Shown here piece by piece: positions 28,091-36,621 of a stretch of 64,000 nt of DNA; within the stretch, counting starts at the first letter, position 1, and each line of letters starts with the position of its first letter. Location of the stretch: the NCBI GenBank assembly GCA_963704855.1, contig CAVPHY010000004.1:310001-374000 (forward strand), given 5' to 3'. The notes under the pieces were generated by a model. It did no database searches, was not told the origin of the DNA, and saw nothing but the letters and a program-made list of their open reading frames with translations. The position numbers and the translations under genes are program-made. The DNA comes from SZUA-36 sp963704855 (GTDB lineage Bacteria > Pseudomonadota > Gammaproteobacteria > Xanthomonadales > SZUA-36).

Positions 28091-29590
28091 ATGGCAGGTG
28101 GAATAGGTTTTGAATTCAGTTATTCAGCGGGCGACAAGTCTAAACGCGTGGAGACATCCCCCTTCGTGATGATGGTCCTGGGCGATTTTGGCGGACACAC
28201 TGATAAAGATGCGGACCCGGCCTGGCTGATGCAGGTCCCGGTCAGAAACGTGGATATCGACAACATCGATCAACTATGGAAGCTGTTCTCACCAGTCCTT
28301 GAAATCGATATTGACAGTGTCCCGCTCAGACTCGAGCCCCGGGATCTCGACGATTTCCACCCGGACCAACTATATAGCCAACAACCGTTGTTTGCAGGGT
28401 TGCGTCAATTGCGCAAACGTCTGCTGGATCCCGCGACGTCGTCTGACGCACTTGCAGAAGTAATCCAGTCACGTACGGCGCCTGCGGATGAATCCCCTTC
28501 TGCTGCATCAGCGGACAGGTCCGCACCGGAGGAAAACGGGGATAACATGTTTGAACGCCTGCTTGGGGGGGCTCGGGCCCAGCCTTCCCCTGTTGCCGCA
28601 GCAAGCTCAAGCCTCGACAAGCTGTTGAGCAAAGTGGTTGGGCCACATGTTGTTCATGAACCCGATCCAAAAGTTGATACGGCCATTGAAGCCGTAGACC
28701 AGGCCATCGCTGAAAGTATGCGACGTATACTTCACCATCCCGGGTTCCAGGCATTGGAAGGGGCCTGGCGGTCACTTTATGACCTTGTTCAGGAAACGGA
28801 AATCGGCGAGGAGTTACAGCTCAAGGTATGCAGTGTCTCCAAGACCAGCCTGCTGAACGGCCTTCCAACTTCGGCCGAAGCGCTCGAGGATAGCGGCCTT
28901 TACCAATTACTCGTTGGCCGTTTCCGACGCGCAGCTGATGATGATGGTTTTTCGGTGTTGCTGTGTAATTACTTTTTCGGGGGCGGTGCGGATGATGTCG
29001 CCCTGCTCGCATCACTTGGCATGATGGCCGAGGCACATGAAGCGGCGGTAATCGGAGCAGCAGAAAGTGAATTGGTCGGTAGTCATTCGCTGGTCCAGCA
29101 ACCGGCTTTCAATGACTGGTCACGACAGGACAACCCTTTCTGGCAGCAACTGAGGGAAAGCCCTATGGCCGGGCGTATCGGGCTTGTATTGCCCCGTATA
29201 CTTGGCAGGCTGCCCTATGGCCGGGAAACCGATGAGATCAGCAGCTTTGAATTCGAAGAAGTGGTTTCATGGTCGCATGAGGGTTTTTTGTGGCTCAACC
29301 CTACCCTTTCATGTGCAAGACTGCTGGCGCAGAGCTTCGCGCTTGGCGGTTGGGACATGAGCCCGGATGACCATACGAATATTGAAGGTCTGCCTGCTTA
29401 TACGTACCAACAAGATGGCGAAAAGAAAATGCTGCCCTGCGCGGAGCTGTTGCTGCCGGAAAGGTCCGCCGAAGCCATCCTTGGACTCGGCATCATGCCG
29501 ATTGTCAGCTTCCGCAGTCGGGATATGGCGAGGTTGTTGAGGTTTCAGTCGATTGCAGACCCTGTATCGGCACTTGCCGGACCCTGGTGA
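28091..29590 (+). CDS. TssB/TssC-like fusion protein of a T6SS satellite operon
   Basis: Protein of 499 aa from ATG 28091 (GGGA nine bases upstream; an earlier in-frame ATG at 28010 lacks a site and adds 27 unlikely residues). The N-terminal ~120 residues resemble sheath subunit TssB: PFVMMVLGDFGGH, VRNVDIDNIDQLW, LEPRDLDDFHPD. A variable Ala/Ser-rich linker follows. Residues ~210-499 resemble TssC: ILHHPGFQALEGAWRSLYDLV, LQLKVCSVSK, NYFFGG, GRIGLVLPRILGRLPYG. It stops about 110 residues short of true TssC, so the C-terminal sheath-interlocking part is missing. The authentic tssB and tssC are at 48472-50490. Function unknown; perhaps a sheath cap, adaptor or regulator. DUF6484 and TIGR02270 genes follow. 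Confidence 0.8.
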   Translation: MAGGIGFEFSYSAGDKSKRVETSPFVMMVLGDFGGHTDKDADPAWLMQVPVRNVDIDNIDQLWKLFSPVLEIDIDSVPLRLEPRDLDDFHPDQLYSQQPLFAGLRQLRKRLLDPATSSDALAEVIQSRTAPADESPSAASADRSAPEENGDNMFERLLGGARAQPSPVAAASSSLDKLLSKVVGPHVVHEPDPKVDTAIEAVDQAIAESMRRILHHPGFQALEGAWRSLYDLVQETEIGEELQLKVCSVSKTSLLNGLPTSAEALEDSGLYQLLVGRFRRAADDDGFSVLLCNYFFGGGADDVALLASLGMMAEAHEAAVIGAAESELVGSHSLVQQPAFNDWSRQDNPFWQQLRESPMAGRIGLVLPRILGRLPYGRETDEISSFEFEEVVSWSHEGFLWLNPTLSCARLLAQSFALGGWDMSPDDHTNIEGLPAYTYQQDGEKKMLPCAELLLPERSAEAILGLGIMPIVSFRSRDMARLLRFQSIADPVSALAGPW

Positions 29591-29660
29591 GCTGGCACTG
29601 CCACTGGCCTTTCTGCAGATCAACTGCTATTAATAACGTATCAGGATAGAGATCGTATTT

Positions 29661-30257
29661 ATGCCCAAGGCAGTTCGACAAGTTTCAAAATCCGCATCGA
29701 CTACCACGAAAGCCGCGGAACCCGGCATTGTCCATACCGACACCGGCCGGGAACTGATGCAGGCCGTGCTTGCAAAACCGCGTAAGACTGAAGCGATTGA
29801 AACCGCGAAAGAAGAACGCATCAACGGAGTGGTCATCGGCACCTTGTCCGAAGTATCGAAAGATGGGATGCCCATGGTCTACTACCCGGGCATACCAACG
29901 GGTAAGCCACTTCCAGCCATTTCAACCGGGGATTTGGGTCAGCACAAATGCGGACAAGAGGTTGCCCTCGGGTTTGTTAATGGCGATCCTGCCTTACCTG
30001 TTATCCTCGGATTTATTCAGAAAACAGGGGCTCAGGAACAATCAACATCGACGGAAAGCCCTGCGGAGGAAAGTGTAAATGTTCAACTTGACGGAGAACG
30101 ACTCACGTTGAGCGCCAAACGGGAAATCATTCTGCAATGTGGTAAATCGAGCATCACCCTCACCAGTGCCGGGAAAGTCATACTTAAAGGCGCCTATCTT
30201 TCGACTCACTCCACTGGCCTGAACCGGATCAAGGGCGGTTCAGTACAGATCAATTGA
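29661..30257 (+). CDS. DUF6484-domain protein, T6SS associated
   Basis: Protein of 198 aa. The central part (INGVVIGTLSEVSKDGMPMV to ALPVILGFIQ) is an OB-fold-like segment similar to the VgrG/gp5 base. The C-terminus (LSAKREIILQCGKSSITLT, then VILKGAYLSTHSTGLNRIKG) resembles the start of a gp5-like beta-helix. This two-part plan matches DUF6484 proteins that accompany TIGR02270 genes in T6SS loci. It may be a small spike-like or cargo-adaptor protein. It lies 70 bases after the TssB/TssC-like gene and 2 bases before the next gene. Confidence 0.75.
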   Translation: MPKAVRQVSKSASTTTKAAEPGIVHTDTGRELMQAVLAKPRKTEAIETAKEERINGVVIGTLSEVSKDGMPMVYYPGIPTGKPLPAISTGDLGQHKCGQEVALGFVNGDPALPVILGFIQKTGAQEQSTSTESPAEESVNVQLDGERLTLSAKREIILQCGKSSITLTSAGKVILKGAYLSTHSTGLNRIKGGSVQIN

Positions 30258-30259
30258 TC

Positions 30260-31511
30260 ATGCCGGCAGCAAGAACCCCCATTATTGAAAATATCGTTGA
30301 CCTGCATTTCGAAGAGGCCGCATTTTTGTGGTCACAACGCGATGCCGCAGCAACTGCAAGCAATTATTTCCCGTCGGACCTGGCATATCCTTGACGAACG
30401 TGTCGAAGCACATATCGATGGCCTGAGGGTTGCCGGCGATTCCGGTTGGGAGTTTTGTGAAGCTGGAATGGACCCGCAAGACCCGGGAACTGTATTTGCA
30501 GCAGCCGTCATTGCATTTGAAAGTGGTGATACGGATCGCATTGATCTGGTGGTCGGGGCCAGCACCCAGTCTCGGGAAGCTTTCCGGGCCGTTGTTTCCG
30601 GACTGGGCTGGATGAATAACAAGCGGTTCAATGCATTAATCACCGGGCTGGTCAGTGCAGAATCGCGGCTCTATCGCAGGCTGGGAATCGCTGCCTGTGG
30701 AGTACGTCGCATCAACCCCAGGGGCTACCTTGACCAGGCAGTGAATAGCGGAGATCTGTTTCTCAAGACCCGCGCGTTTAAAGCGGTGGGTGAGCTGAAA
30801 CGGGCAGACCTGTTACCGCAATTACAACAGCATTTTCAAGATGAGGATCACGACTGCCGGTTTGAAGCTGCAAGGTCTGCAATATTGCTCGGTGACAGAT
30901 CCGCCATGGACACCCTCAGCACTTTTGTCCATTCCCAATCGAGGCTCACACTGCCAGCGATGCACGTCGCATTGCGGGTTGCCGATGCACAAACAGTCAG
31001 GAATTGGCTGAAAACACTGTCAAAAAACCCCAGGGCGAGACGCCACGTACTACTGGGTGCGGGTATTGCCGGTGACCCGGCTTACATACCGATGTTGATC
31101 AAGCAAATGGCAAGTCCGGAATTGGCCCGCGCCGCGGGTGATGCCTTTTCAATGATCACCGGTGCGGACCTGGTCGAGGAAAGCCTGGAAGGTGAGTGGC
31201 CGGAAGGGTTCGAGGCCGGCCCTAACGATGACCCGGAAGATAAAGCGATTGACATGGATGATGATGATGACCTGAGCTGGCCGGATATGGCTCGAGTGAC
31301 GCAATGGTGGAAAAATAACAAGGGGGCATTACCAATGGGTTATCGATTCCTCACCGGGGGGCGCGTCTCCCTTGAACACTGCTCGCGAGTATTAGAAGAC
31401 GGTAGCCAACGTCAGCGTCAGGCTGCAGCACTGGAACTTGCCCTTGCGCAACCGGAGGCCGTCTATATCAATTGCAGAACACCCATGCACAGGCAGACTA
31501 AAAGGTATTAG
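30260..31511 (+). pseudogene. TIGR02270-family HEAT-repeat protein, frameshifted near its N-terminus
   Basis: The start ATG 30260 gives MPAARTPIIENIVDLHFEEA, then FLWSQRDAAATASNYFPSDLAY. At about 30389 one extra C throws the frame; removing it gives DLAYLDERVEAH and joins the long frame that runs to 31511. Corrected length is about 416 aa. The body is helical HEAT-like repeats (VGELKRADLLPQLQQHFQDE, CRFEAARSAILLGDR), and the end INCRTPMHRQTKRY matches the family C-terminus. TIGR02270 proteins accompany T6SS clusters; their role is unknown. The lesion could be a real mutation or a single-base error. Confidence 0.8.
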
Positions 31512-31567
31512 ACGTTGTGGATAACCCGGATGGGGGTTTGCCTGTTTTTGGACTGCCTGAATCGTTT

Positions 31568-31987
31568 TTATACCACTTCAACAGTAATAACATTTGAGAC
31601 ATGATTAAAAAGCGAGGCGCTAATCCAATACTTGTTGGGCTGGCGTAGAAGATTGAAATGTGAAAACAGGTCGATATTGAAGTGGCCGAATATCAATCCG
31701 TTTTCACGTCTGACATCATTTGGAAACAATAACTCGCCCTCGCCCACCTGACGTGACGCCGGATAGGTGCCACGTATTAATACAACCACCGCTTGCAGGA
31801 TATGAACGGTGGTTTTACTTTCCTCGATTTCAGGAACGACAAAACTGCCGTGGAGTGGAAATATGGAAGCCCCCCCCGATTCCACAAGAGAAGGCGAGAA
31901 AATTTCTATTTGCGCGGTGACTCCCGAACTTATTATCGGAGAAACTGCTTGAGGACGATAATTGGGGAAAGTCTGCACAGTTTGCAA
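31568..31987 (-). CDS. Possible paralogue of the candidate immunity protein, unknown function
   Basis: Protein of up to 139 aa from TTG 31987; no convincing ribosome-binding site, so the start is uncertain (CAGAGGT lies about 14 bases upstream). The C-terminal half (GHFNIDLFSHFNLLRQPNKYWISASLF, then SNVITVEVV) lines up with the end of the lipoprotein encoded just upstream at 32048-32650 (YFYNINALEYIELPENRTSYDV, then SNVMTVSFR). It has no signal peptide or lipobox. Lying last in the VgrG/zincin cargo operon, it may be a second or orphan immunity protein. The resemblance was judged by eye. Confidence 0.6.
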   Translation of the reverse strand: MQTVQTFPNYRPQAVSPIISSGVTAQIEIFSPSLVESGGASIFPLHGSFVVPEIEESKTTVHILQAVVVLIRGTYPASRQVGEGELLFPNDVRRENGLIFGHFNIDLFSHFNLLRQPNKYWISASLFNHVSNVITVEVV

Positions 31988-32047
31988 AGTTCTAATTTAT
32001 ACCTCTGTTAAAAACCCTGGTTGCACCACATTTAATTTGTGGCAGAT

Positions 32048-32650
32048 TTACCTGAACGAAACCGTCATAACGTTCGACTTGAACTCTTCGAAAGACGCAT
32101 AGACATCATAACTTGTTCTATTCTCCGGCAGTTCGATATATTCAAGTGCATTGATATTGTAAAAATATCTCATGACGCTATCCTCCATTTCCTGTTGGGT
32201 AAACTCATGCTTTTCCATTGGAAGCGTGGGGTTTGATTCCATCAAGTTAGCCGTATAGGATTTTCCGCTTTGTTGATCGACAAAAATTAAATTAATCCCC
32301 TCTCTTTCAAATTCATACCCTGCAAGCCGGTCCAGGGTTAACTGGAGCAATATAAAAACTGGCACCCTCATTTGTTCAGGGTGTAGCAACCCATCTGCCG
32401 CACCGGACAGCGAAACCTTGTCAGGCATATTAATTTTTATCCCGCGCCAATCAAAATCAAACTCGTCAATTTCCGGGGAACATGGGTCCTGCATCGCTGC
32501 ATGCTCGGGAACCTTCTCAAAATCGCAATTTGATTTAGCTGACATAATTTCTTCTCTCTCCAGACTGACTGCCTCCGGGGCAGAACATGCGCAAATAGCG
32601 ATATAACAAAACAATACAAAACCAGGCCTTAAGAAATTAAGTTTCTGCAT
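32048..32650 (-). CDS. Lipoprotein coupled to the zincin, candidate immunity protein
   Basis: Protein of 200 aa from ATG 32650, which follows the zincin stop by two bases; a TTG two codons earlier overlaps that stop. The N-terminus FVLFCYIAICAC ends in a lipobox (ICAC, Cys22), predicting a periplasmic, lipid-anchored protein. The mature part is beta-rich with no enzyme motif, ending YDVYASFEEF...NVMTVSFR. T6SS peptidase and amidase toxins acting in the periplasm usually have an adjacent periplasmic immunity protein, so this is the natural immunity candidate for the 32653-33963 product. Family not recognised. The DNA is AT-rich: the 60 bases from 32101 contain 21 G/C. Confidence 0.75.
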   Translation of the reverse strand: MQKLNFLRPGFVLFCYIAICACSAPEAVSLEREEIMSAKSNCDFEKVPEHAAMQDPCSPEIDEFDFDWRGIKINMPDKVSLSGAADGLLHPEQMRVPVFILLQLTLDRLAGYEFEREGINLIFVDQQSGKSYTANLMESNPTLPMEKHEFTQQEMEDSVMRYFYNINALEYIELPENRTSYDVYASFEEFKSNVMTVSFR

Positions 32651-32652
32651 TT

Positions 32653-33963
32653 TCAAAACTGGGTTCGGAGACCAATATTATTACTACCCCGAAGGTCGAG
32701 TTTTCGTAACGATTTTCCGCACTCTGCACAATAGGTGGACGTGTTGACACCCGCATTGCCAAACATGGTGCAATCGGGTGTCACCCCGGGATCGCCAATA
32801 TTCAATGGATCGGGCAAGGGACTGGCCGTTACACCATGAGAACAATGATTCCCGGAATGACCATGGCCTGTATATTGGGTCGCGGTTTGTATATCCAGCA
32901 CGCGATCAGATTGGGTGCCTGGCACCATGCCTATTTTATGCCCGATTTCGTGCACCAAAACAGCCATGATATAGCTGGAACTGTATGCACTGCCACTGAC
33001 CACAAAACGGGTGCCAACGACCGTAAAATTACTGCCGCCATAGCTCAGGCCCGAGACCATGTTTACAATCACCTTGACGGTGTAAGATATTCTGCCAGCA
33101 CCCCTCGCCAGGCCGGTCGTATCAATAACGATATCGTTATTTCCTGACCGCGTACATTTAGGCTTGGTTATGGTTTGTGTAACACCGCCTGTCTTGGTCC
33201 AGTTTATTCTGACGTAATAATTAACAGCAGGGTCAACAATGTCCATTAGTGTTTTGAGCGTAGTCAGAGTGTAATTGGATGCGCCGATTGTCGCCGAAAA
33301 TGCACGCGTTTCCGAACCGGAACCACCTACCCTGTTCACCATAACTGCAACAAAACAATTGGGCACCTTGGAGTTATCGTACACCCCCCTTGCCTCTCTC
33401 TTTAATGAATTTACTACTCCAGTGAGATTGTAATCATAGTTAACCCTTGCTGGAATTGTCTGGCCTGCCGCGTACTCGACCATTTTCAGATATATTTTCT
33501 TGGCAGTGTTCCAGTACTCGTTCTTCATACTGGTTATGTTAGCGGCGGTGGGCGCTGTAACATCGGCCATTCTTATTATCTGAAAATAAAGTTTACGCCT
33601 GGTCTTGATGACATCAGACCTTAGCTCGTTTCCTGAACCATCCTTCACCGAAATCGTAAAATCGTTACCCCCTGCTGATCCGACATTGATGTTGGTTTCA
33701 AACTTGCCGGCATCATCGGTTTGAAACTGCCTCATATTAAAATTTGGAAGTGTGAATATTGCGTTTCTTCGGGGAATTTCGGTAGCGGTATAAGTGCAGT
33801 TCCCTGAAACCGGTTTAACTGAAAGAAAACCGGTTGCTCTTTCACGCTTGTCGAACTGGATGGTCACTTTAACGGACTCGGTCGTGCGCTCAACATCCGT
33901 CAAACCATCGCCAAACCATTTTGTATGACGGGTCACGTTAACCCATTGTTCCAGATCTGGCAT
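32653..33963 (-). CDS. Candidate T6SS metallopeptidase toxin (zincin)
   Basis: Protein of 436 aa; AAGGAG precedes the ATG. The active-site helix is VLVHEIGHKIGMVPG (His338, Glu339, His342), a HExxHxxG zincin signature. The usual third histidine of metzincins (HExxHxxGxxH) is absent at its position. A later cluster GHGHSGNHC (His367, His369, His373, Cys374) and cysteines in CTMFG and YCAECG (Cys398, Cys412, Cys415) could complete this or a structural zinc site. No signal peptide. The N-terminal ~120 residues are beta-rich and may bind the adaptor. Its position after VgrG, DUF2169 and DUF4150 genes and before a coupled lipoprotein marks it as delivered cargo. The target is unknown. Confidence 0.75.
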   Translation of the reverse strand: MPDLEQWVNVTRHTKWFGDGLTDVERTTESVKVTIQFDKRERATGFLSVKPVSGNCTYTATEIPRRNAIFTLPNFNMRQFQTDDAGKFETNINVGSAGGNDFTISVKDGSGNELRSDVIKTRRKLYFQIIRMADVTAPTAANITSMKNEYWNTAKKIYLKMVEYAAGQTIPARVNYDYNLTGVVNSLKREARGVYDNSKVPNCFVAVMVNRVGGSGSETRAFSATIGASNYTLTTLKTLMDIVDPAVNYYVRINWTKTGGVTQTITKPKCTRSGNNDIVIDTTGLARGAGRISYTVKVIVNMVSGLSYGGSNFTVVGTRFVVSGSAYSSSYIMAVLVHEIGHKIGMVPGTQSDRVLDIQTATQYTGHGHSGNHCSHGVTASPLPDPLNIGDPGVTPDCTMFGNAGVNTSTYCAECGKSLRKLDLRGSNNIGLRTQF

Positions 33964-34002
33964 ACTTTCGCTCCTTACTCTTTAAAGGCTTCTTGTACCG
34001 GT

Positions 34003-34482
34003 CTATATACCAAGTTTTGTTACCTTGTTTTTCTTCTCTTCATCCGCCAGGTCGACCGTGGGCGGCATTGCGATAATCGGTGCCTGCAGCACGGGAAAAG
34101 GTGGTGTGTTTTTGTCGTTGTGTAACATCAGGTCAAAAGCACGGGGTACGTTTTTGCCTTCAAACTTGGTATCAAACGAGAAGTTTACAAATTCCGCTTT
34201 GCCCTTGATTTTACTCGAAACAATACCCAGCGCAACGCCGGCTTCATCGCCCGTACTCATCTTGAAGTTTGAGTCTTTTATGCAAACGGAGTTACCGTCA
34301 CACTTGACTTTCATGGTTCCCTGGGCCGTATCCGAAGACATAGCGATATTGGGATAAGGGATGGGTACAGGTACCGGCGCGGGGGGGGCTGGTGTTTTAC
34401 AAACGTCCGGAAAAGCCGTTGTGATACCCATACTAGACTTATGGACAACCGACAGGAAATTAACACCGACTGTTACGGGCAT
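34003..34482 (-). CDS. DUF4150 PAAR-like spike-tip protein
   Basis: Protein of 159 aa with the DUF4150 (Tox-PAAR-like) pattern: DVCKTPAPPAPVPVPIPYPN, then NIAMSSDTAQGT, STGDEAGVALGIVSSKIKG and FEGKNVPRAFDLM. Such proteins cap the VgrG spike and carry effectors. Here the PAAR-like domain is a separate gene with no fused toxin; the cargo is probably the zincin encoded 39 bases downstream. It lies one base after the ketosynthase-like gene. Confidence 0.88.
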   Translation of the reverse strand: MPVTVGVNFLSVVHKSSMGITTAFPDVCKTPAPPAPVPVPIPYPNIAMSSDTAQGTMKVKCDGNSVCIKDSNFKMSTGDEAGVALGIVSSKIKGKAEFVNFSFDTKFEGKNVPRAFDLMLHNDKNTPPFPVLQAPIIAMPPTVDLADEEKKNKVTKLGI

Positions 34483-34483
34483 A

Positions 34484-35557
34484 CTATGCTCCTCTAGAAC
34501 TGACTGCAGAAACTACCATTGCCGCACGTTTACCTTCATCATCTGAACACCAGATCAGGCAATCATTTGCCGGTGCATACTCCTTCTCAAATGCTTTTAT
34601 CACCAGGCCGATCAGCAAGCCACCGGTGGCTGCACCCACATCTCCAAAACAATCCGCGGGATGCCACACGCTGGCTAAGCCTGATAAGACATCATTTGCC
34701 TTTACCTGTGTCATCCCCCATTCGTAAGCCCTGTAGGTTTCACCATTGAGATCACAGACAATCCACCGGGGCTTAAGCTCACCGGCCTGTTGGCAGGCCT
34801 GCCTGATAGCGTTTGACAGACCCAAGCCGCTGCTTGGCCTGTCTGAAGATATCGTGTTCTGCTCCATCGTTCCGGCAATGGCTGATACGGTGGCTAAAAT
34901 CACTGCATTTCTCGCCAGTGCGTGCGCTTGTGTTTCAACAATGATTGCTACCGCTGATTCGCCCGGTATCAGGCCGCTTGGATTTTTCTTGCCCTTGATA
35001 CGCTCCATTTCGTCAAGACCCTTCAAGGTCTCAAAACTATTGAGGGAATCGACGGCCAGCAAAATGCACGACTCGCATTGACCCGATTCTAACAAGTTTT
35101 TTGCTGCAATCAGCATTTCTGCAAAGCCGGTGTTCCCGGCCTTGATCATTTTCCTCTTGGCAGCGCAGTTCAGGCTCAGTTTCAGTATTTCCTGCCTGTA
35201 TGCCTCGAACAGTCTTTTTTCATGCTCGGCGCTCACGCCAGGTGAAACGGCGGTCAGAACGATCGTTGAGTCAAACATTTCCCTGCTGATGTCTGAGTTG
35301 GAAATCAGATCCTGTAAAGCAGGCACAATTAACCCGGGTGCCCGCAACTCCTCCATTTGAGATCCAATTAATGGCGATCTGGCCGCTGTCAATGGCTCCG
35401 GTTCACTGAAGTCCATTTCTTCATTCTCGGGGTAAAAATCCTCATACGCCAAAAACTGGTTAACACCTGCCCGGTGTGCGGCACAGGACTGCTCCCAATC
35501 GTTGCCGATAGCACTTACCATTCCAACACCTGATATTACGATGTTTTTCTCAGACAT
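34484..35557 (-). CDS. Ketosynthase-like pseudoenzyme in a T6SS cargo operon
   Basis: Protein of 357 aa with the thiolase/ketosynthase fold: N-terminal VISGVGMVSAIGN, a central NSFETLKGLDEMERIKGKKNPSG...GESAVAIIVE and a C-terminal GDVGAATGGLLIGLVI. The nucleophile motif (usually AC[AS]TG) reads AGNTG here, so the catalytic cysteine appears to be lost. Catalysis of the normal condensing reaction is unlikely. Such proteins co-occur with DUF2169 and DUF4150 in T6SS loci and may serve as scaffold or chaperone. The start overlaps the DUF2169 stop by eight bases. Confidence 0.82.
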   Translation of the reverse strand: MSEKNIVISGVGMVSAIGNDWEQSCAAHRAGVNQFLAYEDFYPENEEMDFSEPEPLTAARSPLIGSQMEELRAPGLIVPALQDLISNSDISREMFDSTIVLTAVSPGVSAEHEKRLFEAYRQEILKLSLNCAAKRKMIKAGNTGFAEMLIAAKNLLESGQCESCILLAVDSLNSFETLKGLDEMERIKGKKNPSGLIPGESAVAIIVETQAHALARNAVILATVSAIAGTMEQNTISSDRPSSGLGLSNAIRQACQQAGELKPRWIVCDLNGETYRAYEWGMTQVKANDVLSGLASVWHPADCFGDVGAATGGLLIGLVIKAFEKEYAPANDCLIWCSDDEGKRAAMVVSAVSSRGA

Positions 35558-36560
35558 TGGCCCTTACCCGGGTAAACCATAATTTGTGAACCTTTTGATA
35601 AACATCTTCCGTTGCTTTCCAGAGCAGGGTAACACGCGGTTCATCGGCTTCTATTACAACGGTATTCAATTTGGGCTCGAGAATGGATCTTCTGGATGAC
35701 CTGCTTACATTGACAATATCAAGCACAATTCCCGGCAACTGAAACTGAAGTTTCCTGTTCTTTCCCAGGTTAATCAATTGTATGGTCTCAGTGCCCTGGA
35801 AGTAGCTGTCTGAAATCAGCTTTGGGTTGGCCGAGTTATAGAAACGGTGGTCAAAATCCTCGGGCAATAAGGGCGCACGTTCATCTTGCCATTGTTGATC
35901 GTAGGTGCCGGCAAATGAAAACCTCGGTTGCCACAGTGGCGCCAAAAACCCGAAACCGACAGGACACGGGCGGTCTGTCAGGCTGCTTATTAACTGGCCC
36001 GGGTCTTCAATGGAGGGAACCCGAATTGCCTCAATTGGCAATTTCGACTTGTTTGCAACAAAACCGCAACCGATCGGATTGCGGCTTTCTGATTCATGCA
36101 ACTCCGGTTTTTCGTTACTGGTATCAAAACCACCAAATGAATTCTCGTAGGTAAGCGAAACCTGTTCAAAAGGCTTTGGATCTGAAAGGGATGCACCGCC
36201 TGTTTTCTTTATCCAGTTTCTTTCACCAAACACCCTGCACACGTTCCTTAAATTACCAACACGAATACCGGCGTCAAGCTGCTTAATACCCGGTCCACCA
36301 AAAACGTGGCCATTTACGATCACATCCGTGGTCAGTTTGGGCAGCGTGGCCTCACACTCCCTTATTATGCTGGATGATCCGGGCTCCCCTGCAAATTCGT
36401 CCTGCATCAGAACTTCAACCTGCTCTTGTGCGATGGATAAAACCCCGTTCTCACCGATATCAAAGGTCGCTTTTACTGCAACCACCACCTGGTCTCGACC
36501 GTTCAAATCCTGCAGCAACATGGTTTTTACCTGGAAGGGTGATTTATTGATCACTTCCAT
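35550..36560 (-). CDS. DUF2169 effector-loading adaptor
   Basis: Protein of 336 aa; ATG 36560 (MEVINKSPF) matches the usual family start, and an upstream GTG at 36572 is less likely. Family marks: VVAVKATFDI, TDVIVNGHVFGG, RVFGERNW, YENSFGG, NPIGCGF and AGTYDQQWQDERAPLLPEDFD. DUF2169 proteins are chaperone/adaptor proteins that help load T6SS cargo onto the VgrG-PAAR tip. Its place between VgrG and the PAAR-like/toxin genes supports that role here. Confidence 0.9.
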   Translation of the reverse strand: MEVINKSPFQVKTMLLQDLNGRDQVVVAVKATFDIGENGVLSIAQEQVEVLMQDEFAGEPGSSSIIRECEATLPKLTTDVIVNGHVFGGPGIKQLDAGIRVGNLRNVCRVFGERNWIKKTGGASLSDPKPFEQVSLTYENSFGGFDTSNEKPELHESESRNPIGCGFVANKSKLPIEAIRVPSIEDPGQLISSLTDRPCPVGFGFLAPLWQPRFSFAGTYDQQWQDERAPLLPEDFDHRFYNSANPKLISDSYFQGTETIQLINLGKNRKLQFQLPGIVLDIVNVSRSSRRSILEPKLNTVVIEADEPRVTLLWKATEDVYQKVHKLWFTRVRANV

Positions 36561-36621
36561 TAATAGACACACTCACAGATCACGGTTTTTCCGTTCACAT
36601 TAACAATGCAATGAAAACTCA

